Source of the DNA: Leguminivora glycinivorella
Lineage: Eukaryota; Arthropoda; Insecta; Lepidoptera; Tortricidae
Direction of reading: 5' to 3'
Assembly: GCF_023078275.1 (NCBI RefSeq)
Contig: NC_062982.1
Location: 22,516,695 to 22,580,694, forward strand
DNA: 64,000 bases
Part shown: positions 52,990-63,071 of the stretch, in pieces
Layout of the letters: each line of letters starts with the position of its first letter
How positions within the stretch are numbered: the first letter of the stretch is position 1
Position numbers and translations under genes: made by a program
The notes under the pieces: generated by a model
Databases searched by the model: none
Told to the model about the DNA's origin: nothing
What the model saw: the letters and a program-made list of their open reading frames with translations, nothing else

Positions 52990-53110
52990 ATACTGATACA
53001 CGAGCAAGCGGAAGATTCCAATATTGAACCGCGAGCGTAGCGAGTGGTTCAAAAAGTGGAATCTTGAGCGTTGCGAGGGTTTCAAGGCACATTAACCTTC
53101 GTACGGCACG
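52990..53110 (-). repeat. RepE-like fragment
   Basis: ACACGAGCAAGCGGAAGATT, CCGCGAGCGTAGCGAGTGG and GCGAGGGTTTCAAGGCAC. Confidence 0.5.
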
Positions 53111-53399
53111 TTAAACATTGCCACCGAGATTGAAAACCAAATTTTTCACCACCCCAACACGAACAAAATACTGACTATAAAACATCAAACTAAATCAAAT
53201 CCTTTTTTTTAATATTTATGATTCAAAATCATCATTTATAGGTAAATTTCTATCAGCTAGCTTAAGACATTAAGTTAAAATTTGTATGAAATTACTTTGC
53301 ACTCTTGTGGATAAAATGCAATTTTGCTATATGTTTTCGAACAGAAAAGTAAGCCGTTACCCGTTAGAGTGGTGAAAATATAATTTTCTTGTATGCCAA

Positions 53400-53600
53400 T
53401 TAAACATTCTATGAAACAAAGTTATGCTTATTATAGTTATACCAATTCATCGTTATAACAATTTACATTATGCGCATTAGCATTATACGAAATCTGTTAT
53501 GCGAAATAATGATATGCGTATTAAACGTTATGCGTAATAAACGGTATGCCAATTCATATTAGGAGTATTCAGTTATGCGAATTAATATAGACCCATAAAA
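53400..53600. repeat. array of degenerate TTATGCG motifs
   Basis: TTATGCTTAT, ACATTATGCGCATTA, CTGTTATGCGAAATAAT, CGTTATGCGTAATAA, GTTATGCGAATTAA: inverse of the array at 51640-51840. Confidence 0.6.
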
Positions 53601-54270
53601 CATCGGGCCGTCCCTATCGCACTTACAAATGTTTTATCTTTTATCTTGCGACCATGCTATCGTTGCTGAACTGACTCCTCAAAGCCTGCAAAGGTAGAGT
53701 AGTTAAGTCCAAAATAAGTTTGCAACGATTTTGACAGAACCAGAATCAGAATAGTATATTAATATTAACATATGGTACATGATGTTGAGGTACATTAAGT
53801 GACAGTATTCAGTCGGTGAACGACACGCAAAAATTATAAAAACATGTCATTATCGATATCAACACGATAGCATTTCCATAGCACACCTTAATACAATTAC
53901 AATCAATACGAAAATCACACTAAAATTACAATGCAAACAGCCTCACCGGTGCAAATGAGATTACAACGTCAAGCTTCGATGGAATTGTGATTCTGACTCA
54001 TAAAATTCTCGGATGTGGACACCCTCCTAAAAGTTAATGTGGACGCACAAAAAAAACCTTTGAAAACATTGATTTCTCCCTTCTCCCTTTTACCCACTAA
54101 ATTACGTCCGACCAACTTCATTTGAAGTAAATTATCTTAAGCACCTCATTTTTTGACGGAGGGATGAATTTTATATGGAAATAAAGTTAATACGCTTTTA
54201 ATTTATTTTCCTTCAATTCTTTATTGTAAGACGGTTTTAATGGGACTGAGTTTTGAATTTCATTCATGGT
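53601..54270. other. no recognisable gene
   Basis: 53600-53670 holds an inverted piece of the 12040/48680 repeat; the rest has no partner. Confidence 0.35.
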
Positions 54271-54285
54271 TAGTTTGATGGTGGA

Positions 54286-54367
54286 GAAAAAGCCGGAAAG
54301 CGGACCCCGGGCTCCGAAGCGCCCGAGCTGAGGATGCAACCGGGAAACCTTAAGATGAGAGAGAGAG
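54286..54367 (+). pseudogene. 82-bp LINE tail with 14-bp TSD
   Basis: AGTTTGATGGTGGA at 54272-54285 and 54368-54381. The body reads KSRKADPGLRSARAEDATGK in one frame, the last residues of a LINE polyprotein, and ends in (GA)n. Confidence 0.85.
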
Positions 54368-54487
54368 AGTTTGATGGTGGAAAGACCTGGACTCATTTTT
54401 GTGGCGGCTGGCGAGAGCATGCACAGAGCCGTGACGAGTGGTGGAAAACAGGGGAAGCCTTCGCACTGGGGATCAATTTTATGAAAG

Positions 54488-54590
54488 AAGCGCGTTCCTA
54501 GCACACAGTCTAAGCTCGTGTAGGTGAACGCGTACTATGTTTGTATGAGTGAAATATGACATGTCGACTGTTCGCGTTTTTTACAGTTTA
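54488..54590 (+). repeat. 100-bp repeat shared with 31341-31440
   Basis: GCGCGTTCCTAGCACACAGT to GTCGACTGTTCGCGTTTTTT. Confidence 0.75.
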
Positions 54591-54605
54591 TTTTATCTTT
54601 ATCTT

Positions 54606-54788
54606 TTATGCCTCTTTCATGGATTTCCATTCCCTTCTATATGAGGTTGTTCTGTGCCAGGTCGGCCCTGCCATCTTTTTGATGTCGTCCGACCATCTGC
54701 CTCGTGGTTTCCCGTCACCTCGGCTTCCCAGTCTAGGTCTCCACAGCAATACTAGCCGGCCCCATCGGTCGTCATCTCTGCGACAAAT
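54606..54788 (-). pseudogene. RTE-type LINE RT C-terminal fragment
   Basis: The minus strand reads CRRDDDRWGRLVLLWRPRLG, then KPRGRWSDDIKKMAGPTW, SYRREWKSMKEA and stop, parallel to the fragment at 14442-14759 (LEWRP, RWADDIK, WLQIAQNRDEW). The tail is an AAAGAT run. 61 codons, no catalytic domain. Confidence 0.82.
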
Positions 54789-54799
54789 ATGACCGGGAT

Positions 54800-55305
54800 A
54801 TACCTAGTGATTACTTTTTGTTGAGCTCCCGATATTCCTAAAATAATATTATATTTATTGAAGTTATAAAACACAAAAAAGGTAATTAGTAGGTACAAAG
54901 ATATGGGACTTCAGAGTAAAAGTACTTAAATAAGTATATATTTTGAGTCTAAGAGTCATTAAAATATAATTGAGTACATATGTTAATGTTTTCATAACAA
55001 AATTTACCTTTTGGCCGATAGAATCACGAAAATCTAAAACTTAAAATAATTCTAGGGCAAAAATTATGAAAATTGCTTCTAAAAATTTGCTATATCGTGT
55101 TTAATGAGGGTACTTATCAAGGTATTTTTCCATTCATTTAATGTAACTTAACTTCAAAGCGTTTATTTCACTAAAATTCGTGCGTAGACCTTTTAAAATA
55201 TTTCAAAACGCTTTCGTTTCGTACGTATTTTGTGGTTCTCACTTTGAAAGGTTCGTGAAGTCAAATAGTTTCACTTTACATTTCAAAAGCCATTTTACAA
55301 ACAGA
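54800..55305. other. no recognisable gene
   Basis: AT-rich sequence; no partner repeats. Confidence 0.3.
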
Positions 55306-55310
55306 AATAA

Positions 55311-56150
55311 TAAAGGACTAAGAGCCCAGAGCCACCAGACCTTCCTCATTTTCTCAAGGATGAAACTTTGGCATAATGTAGAGTTCGTATCGACGTTTAA
55401 AGTCTGCATATTACCTAGTTCGGCCTGTCGGCCATTTTTTTGCTATAAGGTTATTTTTTTAAAAACACTAACTTCCCGTAAATTCTCAAGGCTGATTTTG
55501 ATATTTGTAATAGAAAATACTGTAAGGATGTGATAATCATCAATTCTTGACCATTTTTCACCAGACGCTTGGAAGTCTCTCTAACTTACCCTAATTTCTT
55601 AAGTTACGGCCGGCGCAAATACTTAGTTATTAGAAAATGATTATTATCAATTCCTAACAGTATTTTCTAACACATATATAAAAGTTACTGTTTTAAAAAA
55701 ACCTTATAGCAAAAAAATGGCTGACGGGCCGAACTAGGTAATATGCATATTGCATACATTAAACGTCGATACGAACTAAATGAATAAATAAATATTTAAA
55801 TAAATAAATAATAAATATTATAGGACATTCTTACACAGTATAAGTGTAATTGAGTACTTAGTCCAGGAAGCATTAGCATGTAATAATGATAACATAAGCT
55901 TGCGCACTGCATGTAAATAGTTTTAAGTTTATTAATGCCTAACAAATATGTAAGTACCTATAATATGTAAATGTTAAAAATGAGCGCTATCTCGCCAACA
56001 AACTGCAAGACAGTTTGGCGAGAAACATAAATGTGAATTATATAATGTACTTATTTGTTAAATAAATAAATAAAAAAACTATTATCTCAAAGCTACCTCC
56101 TTGAGAAAATGAGGAAGGTCTGGCGGCTCTGAGCTCTTAGTCCATAACAT
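55311..56150. mobile_element. large foldback with right arm split by an insertion
   Basis: The left arm (about 55311-55530) contains GGACTAAGAGCCCAGAGCC, CCTTCCTCATTTTCTCAAGG, TTCGTATCGACGTTTAA and TTTTTTTGCTATAAGG. The complements appear at 55640-55770 and again at 56088-56150. The gap 55772-56087 contains a SINE tail fragment (ATTATAGGACATTCTTACAC) and an A-rich retroposon end. Confidence 0.75.
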
Positions 56151-56455
56151 TTTCATAGGAACTATTCCATAACCTCAAATTAAAAGTTGTAATGGATTTA
56201 ACACCCGCTTTCGTTAACTAGGTAGTTAACTTTTTAGCAGCGATTTTTTGTCGCCGTTTGTTGTTAACTTGTTAGCGATGTGACTCAAATTTCATTTAAC
56301 ACTGATTATTTTAAAATTTGACTTAACAAAAAATACAAAGTTACTTTTTCATATTTTCACGACACATTTGAAAACTCAAATAACTTTTCAAACCAATGTG
56401 TTTAGACCTCTGGTTCACTGAATGTAAATCATTGAAAATTATCCATAAGCCCGCT
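56150..56455. other. no recognisable gene
   Basis: AT-rich sequence with a GTTAACT-rich part near 56213-56270. Confidence 0.3.
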
Positions 56456-56466
56456 ATGGATTCGAT

Positions 56467-56682
56467 TTCACGTCGCCCGCCAGATAGCCTGGAGAGAATA
56501 ATTATGACGGGCAAAGTTGAAGGCACGAGAACTCAGGCACCTCCCCCATGCGATTAAAACTGCACGAGGCCATGCGCTTGGCGAGGAACAGACGCCTATG
56601 GAGAGACCTAGTCTTCAACAGAATGACATGATGTCACGACCCTCAGCATTGAGGGAACGACTAAAGAAGAAGAAGAAGAAGA
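56467..56682 (+). pseudogene. 5'-truncated LINE with 11-bp TSD
   Basis: ATGGATTCGAT at 56456-56466 and 56683-56693. The frame reads KLHEAMRLARNRRLWRDLVF then NRMT and a stop, followed by CHDPQH-like text in the DNA. The tail is (GAA)n. This is the end of a LINE polyprotein; 216 bp in all. Confidence 0.82.
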
Positions 56683-56693
56683 ATGGATTCGAT

Positions 56694-57175
56694 ACGCAGA
56701 AAGTTCCACACTCGCGTTCGCGGCGTCGCGCCGTGATTCGCTCGCATAGTCTGGAGCGGGCTATAGAATAAACCCTTTGAAGGAGTAGGTCGAATCAGTC
56801 ATCCTGTATATGTACTATGCTTTTCATCACACTATTACTGGAATATAAAAAAAACATGTATACGAAGTACTTACTATTATAATCTTAATTGTTTTCCTTT
56901 CCCTGACTCCCGAAGACATAAATTGAAAGAAGAATTTGCGAACCCTCATTCCGAGACGTTAGGGTTCCGTACGTGCTATGGAACCCTTATTTAATGGTCA
57001 CACGTTGTTTGTTAGTCCTTGTCACTGCAATATCACAATTTCGCAAAGAGGGACATTGAAACGATCAGAATCATATCCCCCTTTTTTTTTGTCGGAGTGG
57101 GGAATGCATTACGCACCGTCCCCCCATCAGCCGCGAAGAAGCCGGAGAATCATATCCCCTAACCCTTTTAGGAAT
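56694..57175. other. unassigned
   Basis: 56700-56770 is CpG-rich (CACTCGCGTTCGCGGCGTCG). 56958-56990 (GTTAGGGTTCCGTACGTGC) resembles a RepA-type end. No gene. Confidence 0.35.
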
Positions 57176-57179
57176 ACAG

Positions 57180-57419
57180 GCGTGAGTTTGTGTACAAGCG
57201 TGTGCGTCTACATAGTTTGTTTGTCCTTCTATCACGGCAAAACGGAGCAACGAATTAACGTGATTTTTTTCATTTTTTAAGCGGAGATAGTTGCAGGGAT
57301 GGAATGTAATATAGGCTACTTTTCGTCTCTTTCTAACCCCCCACTTCCCTAAAATGAGGGGTGGAAGTTTGTATGCAATTTTCGAGTTTCACGCGAGCGA
57401 AACCGCGCGCAAAAGCTAG
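57180..57419 (+). mobile_element. Helitron-like element, divergent
   Basis: CACGGCAAAACGGAGCAACG, GGAATGTAATATAGGCTACT and ACGCGAGCGAAACCGCGCGC then AAAAGCTAG. Same plan as 57848-58029; the 5' end is not clear. Confidence 0.55.
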
Positions 57420-57847
57420 AGCTATAAAACCGCTATATTAGATTAAAATGGTTACGTATACTTAGTTTATGAAATTTGTTTTTAAATGTCTACAGAACCA
57501 TTCACTGACTCCATCACGATCTTGTCAAATATTCTTATTCATTTTACTCTCTTGTATTTTTCTATTCGGGAATTCGTTTGCGTAATAACTTCCACATTAT
57601 TCTTAAACGTTTCCGCAAAAACCGTATAAATCTTTGGCTGGGTATTTAATTTGTTTTATGATAGACTTCTTTAAGCCCCACCTGTGTAGGGGAGAGCGGG
57701 ACAAAACGGGGTAGGGGGTAAAACGGACTCAATTTAGTCAAAGAGGATGTCTAGCGGATTATTTGTTTTAGGGAAATAATGCATAGATTACCATTCAAAA
57801 TGGCCAATTTGTGTAAAGCGGAAAATATTGTTATTACGCAAATTATA
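57420..57847. other. no recognisable gene
   Basis: 57690-57735 (GAGAGCGGGACAAAACGGGG) looks like the end of a TIR element whose partner end is not seen. Otherwise AT-rich. Confidence 0.35.
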
Positions 57848-58029
57848 TCATCCATACTAATATTATAAATGGGAAAGTGTGTGTGTCTGTTTGTTTGTTC
57901 GTCCTTCACGGCAAAACGGAGCGACGAATTGTCCTGATTCATTAAGTCAAGATAGTTGAAGGGATGGAGAGTGACATAGGCTACTTTTTGTATCCTTCTA
58001 ACGCGAGCGAAGCCGCGGGCAAAAGCTAG
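57848..58029 (+). mobile_element. Helitron-like non-autonomous element, complete
   Basis: Starts TC (TCATCCATACTAATATTATA) after an A and ends CTAG before a T, i.e. inserted between A and T. The end is preceded by the GC hairpin GCGAGCGAAGCCGCGGGC. These are rolling-circle (Helitron) hallmarks and match a common lepidopteran family by recall. 182 bp, no protein. Confidence 0.75.
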
Positions 58030-58044
58030 TTGTATATATTTATC

Positions 58045-58700
58045 GAAAATATCGTGATGAAACTGGACTAAACCCTCTGAGTTGGAAGGTCATATAGCAG
58101 CGGCTTTAGAAAAAACTAGTGTCTACGTCAAATCCTGGGATTATATGCCAAAGTAAGCTAAGCTGAGAATATATAACACCGTAATTCGACCAATCCTAAT
58201 GTATGGCTGTGAGGCCTGGACACTAACACAAAAAGAGGAAAGCCGGCTCCTTGTAGCGGAAAGGAAGATATACCGGAAAATCCTGGGACCTGTCAAGAGA
58301 GATGACGGCACGTGGAGGATAAGGAGGAATACCGAAATAGAGGAGTTGGTGGGCGAAGCGAACATCATCGGCGTAACCAAATCCCACAGACTTCGCTGGT
58401 TCGGCCACCTACTAAGAATGGGAGAGGATCGGACTGCCAAGAGGGCGTATCTGGGAAGACCAACTGGTGGCCGCCCGGCGGGTCGGCCCAGATACCGCTG
58501 GGGAGACAGCGTGATGGCGGATCTGTGTCAGCTACAAGCCGATAATTGGCAGGAAGCTGCGCAGGATCGGGATAAGTGGCGTGCTCTCGTTTTGGAGGCC
58601 GGGATCCTCTTTGGATCACAGTGCCATACTAGTTAGTTAGTTAGTTATATGCCAAAGTGGAACCCGGACTCTTGTGACCCACGCAAATGCCAAGACAACG
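58045..58700 (+). mobile_element. SINE2 3' part, split by a LINE
   Basis: 58060-58154 carries GAGTTGGAAGGTCATATAGC and AAACTAGTGTCTACGTCAAA, and the SINE2 text resumes after 58658 (GGAACCCGGACTCTTGTGAC). Confidence 0.7.
58155..58644 (+). pseudogene. 5'-truncated LINE, RT C-terminus open, 14-bp TSD
   Basis: TTATATGCCAAAGT at 58141-58154 and 58645-58658. From 58157 the frame reads AKLRIYNTVIRPILMYGCEA, WTLTQKEESRLLVAERKIYR, SHRLRWFGHLLRMGEDRTAK, GRPRYRWGDSVMADL and AAQDRDKWRALVLEAG, stopping at 58634-58636 in a (TTAG)n tail. YGCEAWTLT and LRWFGHLLRM are the standard end-of-RT text of insect LINEs. Longest and least damaged of the truncated copies here; still lacks endonuclease and catalytic residues. 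Confidence 0.92.
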
Positions 58701-58824
58701 CTAGGAAGAAGTATTCATAATAAGTAAATAAAATAACCTAATGGCCACGTCTTTAGGTATTTCTGAAGTACAATAGTGATGAAATTAAATAAAGAAAGCA
58801 GTTATTATATTTTCAACAAATAGG

Positions 58825-59140
58825 GATGACGACTACATAAAAAAATGGCATTCTGTTTAGTCCGTCAGTTAGATCGTCCAAAAATACTGAACACATATTT
58901 TTCGCTTGTTCTAATTAATGAAAAAATACAAAGATATAGAGCAACAAAGTTCCGGAGTGGGGGCTTGTGACATCACTTCTAAGTAAAAAATGTACCTAGG
59001 CGTGACATCACGCGAAACTTCAACGCACTGTACCATCGTCATTTTTTGTTTACGAGAAAAAAAAATACGTGTCTAAAATTTTTTGACAATCTAACTGACG
59101 GACTAATTAGTTTTTTTTAGTCATCTCGCCTATTTAGTGC
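58825..59140 (+). repeat. unclassified repeat, partner of 42015-42475, empty MITE site
   Basis: Collinear with the other copy except for the missing MITE at GTAC (58992-58995). Confidence 0.85.
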
Positions 59141-59270
59141 AGAAACAATCACTTTATGCACATATCCCACTCACCACCTAGTCTTTCAGGCCATTATACT
59201 TTAATGAAAACATATTTTCTACCAAAAACTTCTAGTGAAACAGGCTCAAATTATAAACAATAGGTTGATT

Positions 59271-59846
59271 AAAAAAAAACCGGCCAAGAGCGTGTCGGGC
59301 CACGCTCAGTGTAGGGTTCCGTAGTTTTTCGTATTTTTCTCAAAAACTACTGAACCTATCAAGTTTAAAACAATTTTCCTAGAAAGTCTTTACAAAGTTC
59401 TACTTTGGTGATTTTTTTCATATTTTTTAAACATATGGTTCAAAAGTTAGAGGGGGGGGGACGCACTCTTTTTTCCTTTAAGAGCGATTATTTCCGAAAC
59501 TATTAACATTATCAAAAAATGATTTTAGTAAACCCTTATTCATTTTTAAATACCTATCCAACAATATATCACACGTTGGGGTTGGAATGAAAAAAAATAT
59601 CAGCCCCCACTTTGCATGTAGGGGGGGTACCCTAATAAAACATTTTTTCCCATTTTTTATTTTTGCACTTTGTTGGCGTGATTGATATACATATTGGTAC
59701 CAAATTTCAGCTTTCTAGTGCTAACGGTTACTGAGATTATCCGCGGACGGACGGACGGACGGACGGACGGACGGACGGACGGACGGACGGACAGACAGAC
59801 ATGGCGAAACTATAAGGGTTCCTAGTTGACTACGGAACCCTAAAAA
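59271..59846 (+). mobile_element. RepA copy, full length
   Basis: 576 bp from AAAAACCGGCCAAGAGCG to CGGAACCCTAAAAA with about 12 GGAC units and GACAGACAGACATGGCG before the end. Used here as the family reference. Confidence 0.9.
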
Positions 59847-60205
59847 GTGCTTTTATTGCGTTGCGTTCGTTATCAGATATTGAAATTTTGGTACAATTTA
59901 TCGTGAAACAAAATGCTGTTTTTCGAAAGCTTTCATTTGTGCTTTTAATACTATTATACAAGTTGTTTCGTTATTTTCATTTTTTTTTGTATCCATCTAA
60001 CTTTTGTGATTTACCGGCCTGACACTGTACTATCGTAAATAAATTTCGGCACGGACAGAGGGATTTAATCATTCCATGCAAACAAAACCGTGTGATGGAG
60101 CTCACCCAACTCAAATCTTTCAAATAAAAAAATAGCGCCCTTGTGTCAACAATGTAAACGTGTCAACATTTTTTGTAACAAATGGGGTACAAAGGTTAAG
60201 GGTTG
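59847..60205. other. no recognisable feature
   Basis: AT-rich; no repeat partner. Confidence 0.3.
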
Positions 60206-60238
60206 AACACTTTCGAGTACATTTCACACTCCATCCAG

Positions 60239-60300
60239 CAGGTATAAGTCCCCGCTGATCCCAGAAATTGAGATTAATGACTTCTCCCATCTATCACCCG
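60239..60300 (+). CDS. possible internal exon of an unknown plus-strand gene
   Basis: The acceptor TTTCACACTCCATCCAG precedes 62 bases that read RYKSPLIPEIEINDFSHLSP in the open frame and meet the donor GTAAGT after CCCG. The same frame stays open on both sides (about 60206-60437), so it may instead be an unspliced coding relic. No family recognised, and no partner exon found in the window. Confidence 0.35.
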
Positions 60301-60449
60301 GTAAGTGGATTCGGTGCCGCGGCTCGGTTGCAAAAGCTTGCGAACCTACCCATTTGGTATTTTCTATTTGGTGTAGTCAAAATTTTCAGAACGTAATAAA
60401 TACGCGTACGAGGGGTGGAAGTTCAATGTTGCATACGAGAGTAAGTTAA

Positions 60450-60600
60450 GCCCCCCCCCCCCCAACATCTAGCATCTCGCGTAGCGTCAGGCCAACTGTA
60501 TGGAAAAAGACTCCGCGTCGGCGCCGTGGCCCTAAATCACGATGGCTGCCGAAGCCATTTGTCGTTGACGCTACGTGGATGTCGAAACGCGGTTTGGCAT
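60450..60600. repeat. poly-C tract and CGTAGCGTCA repeat fragment
   Basis: A run of 14 C, then ATCTCGCGTAGCGTCAGGCC and TGTCGTTGACGCTACGTGG forming an imperfect inverted pair. Confidence 0.5.
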
Positions 60601-60677
60601 GATGGGCCACTACAGAAGAGATAGCTAATATACAAATCCGCTACACGATCGATATGATACGATCGGCTACGGGGAGT

Positions 60678-60884
60678 CTTGGAGCGGTTTTGCATTACGT
60701 TTGATCCGAATCCTATACGAATCGCTGTTTTTTTTTTGTTTTTCAAGTCGAGTCTTGGGAGTTTAGAGGAGACCTCTATCAACATTTAGTTGACATTTAA
60801 TGAATGCGTGTGAAAATAAGAGTAGCGTAGTAGCATGGTTTCGGATCAGATTCGGATTGGACGTAGAGCAAAACCGCTTGACGC
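60678..60884. repeat. imperfect inverted repeat, 45-bp arms
   Basis: GGAGCGGTTTTGCATTACGT and GATCCGAATCC at the left; GGATCAGATTCGGATTGGAC and AGCAAAACCGCTTGACG at the right. Confidence 0.6.
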
Positions 60885-61204
60885 TCTCAAGGACGCTTAC
60901 TTGAGATCTTCAAGCATGTAGAACGTACCGTCAATCTGTCCGTTCCTAGATCGGAAGAGATGAAGGAACTCGGAATGTATTAATCATTTCGATGTAAATC
61001 TGTCTTACTCCGCAACCCATGCAGCGATTAAACAGTTCACGGAAACATTTTTGCGGCTTTTAAATAGCTCAATTAATTGTAAAAAACTTTTTCCTGGCAT
61101 TGAAATGACGGGACTGATTTAATTAAAGTGTTGACCATACTAATTTAATGATAGAAACTGATTTAATTAAAGTGGTGAACCAACTATTTAAATATATATA
61201 CAAA

Positions 61205-61285
61205 AAAAATATGTCGATAGGAGGCAAACGAGTCTCGCCTGATGCCAAGCGATCACTGCCGCTGGACATCTGAACGGGTGTACGC
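61205..61285 (+). repeat. interspersed repeat fragment
   Basis: GGCAAACGAGTCTCGCCTGA and AAGCGATCACTGCCGCTGG, cut at the RepA copy that follows. Confidence 0.5.
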
Positions 61286-61809
61286 TTTTTAGGGTTCCGT
61301 AGTCAACTAGGAACCCTTATAGTTTCGCCATGTCTGTCTGTCCGTCCGTCCGTCCGCGGATAATCTCAGTGACCGATAGCACTAGAAAGCTGAAATTTGG
61401 TACCAACGTGTATATCAACCACGCCTACAAAGTGGTAAAATAAAAAGTGGAAAAAAATGTTTTGTTAGGGTACCCGCCCCCCTACATGTAAAGTGGGGGC
61501 TGATATTTTTTTTCATTCCAACCCCAACGTGTGATATATTGTTGGATAGCTATTTAAAAATGAATAAGGGTTTACTAAGATCGTTTTTTGATAATATTAA
61601 TATTTTCGGAAGTAATCGCTCCTAAAGGAAAAAAAATGCGTCCCCTCCCCCTCCTACTTTGAACCATATGTTTACAAAATATGAAAAAAATCACAAAAGT
61701 AGAACTTTATAAAGACTTTCTAGGAAAATAGTTTTGAACTTGATAGGTTCAGTAGTTTTTGAGAAAAATACTACACTGAGCGTGGCCCGACACGCTTTGG
61801 CCGGTTTTT
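61286..61809 (-). mobile_element. RepA copy, inverted
   Basis: TTTTTAGGGTTCCGTAGTCA to GCTTTGGCCGGTTTTTC with a short (GTCC)n array. Nearly full length. Confidence 0.88.
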
Positions 61810-62045
61810 CTTGAATATTTGAAATTATCATATAAAAACTGACATTTATACAAGAAAGGACTACTACGTATTTTAAGTATTAAAACAAATCAATAGTTAT
61901 TGCTATATTCTCTAAATGTTAAATACCTACGAGTCATTAAATGAACAAATTAGTTAATTGGACCATATTTAAACTCAAAAGGCTTCTTCGAATGCAACGT
62001 TCTTAGGGAGAACGAAATATACATATTAACCCCCTTATTCATAAA

Positions 62046-63071
62046 GGGATGTAACGGAGCTCTGCTTCTGCTTCCGTTTCTGCGGAACTTCCGTTTCGTT
62101 TTTCACATCCGCTTCTGTTATTTTTCAAACGGAAGTTATAACGGATGTCGGAACCTAGCGCGACGGTGGGACATGAGCGTCATTCGCTCATCTCTCCGCT
62201 TGCCACGTGCTGCGATACTAAACGCCAAGTAGCACGCCTAACGAAGACTTTTAACTGTCCGTCGGCGGAAATAATTGTGTATAGGCGAATTTTTGCACAG
62301 TTGTAGGGAATGGTGTTCTAATCCACATACTCAAAGTACTGATGGGTAGGGGAAGAGCTAACGGGTGGAGGGGGGTGTAATGGTCCCTTTTTTTAGTTTT
62401 TCGCTAATAACTCTTAAATTGTGGCACATAGCAAAAAATGTTCTGAAACACAAGTAATCTTCATAAAATTCTCTACAAAAAAGTCTTATACACTTTTTAT
62501 CTGGGACCAATCGTTCATGAGATATGGAAGGGAAAAGATGGACAATAAAGGAATAAACTCATTTGTTTATGAACAATACGTTTATTCTTATAGAGACGCG
62601 GTAGCGTGTCAAGCCAGGTTCAAGTAACAAAAGTAGCAAGCAGCACCGTGTGTAATATTACACAAACTGTTTAGAACCACATTTGACTCAAAACCTTCTA
62701 ACTCAAAAACTATTTCACATAATGCAACGTAAAAAGAAACCAACGCGCGTAGTAAAAATGTGAGCTTTAAGCGCTCCTAAATGAGCCCGGTACTAGCAGG
62801 CCGCCTTAGTGCGTTTTCACATTATCCGATCCGATAGGAAGGCCAAACCAGTTCTTAAATTATTAGTTCGTAAACAGTAAACACCTAAAAGTTCTAGGTA
62901 ATTTAATTAGTTTTGGTTTATGTTATAATACCTGTGTGGTATTTTTTCTTTTCGTTTTTAACATCCATAAGTTCCGCTTCTGGTTCCGGTTCCGCTTCTG
63001 CTTCCGTTAAACTAAATTCAAAACTTCTGCTTCCGCTTTCGGTTCCGTTAAAAACACATCCGTTACATCCC
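62046..63071. mobile_element. 1.03-kb hAT-like TIR element
   Basis: GGGATGTAACGGA at the left and TCCGTTACATCCCTG at the right, with sub-terminal CTTCCG/TTCTGC words at both ends. The CAGGGATG-type end suggests hAT, but no 8-bp duplication is evident. A truncated MITE end (62806-62837) lies inside. No transposase. Confidence 0.6.

Noticed and set aside
55180..55533. 117-codon plus frame
   Set aside because: Runs along the left arm of a foldback; the complement occurs at 55640-56150.
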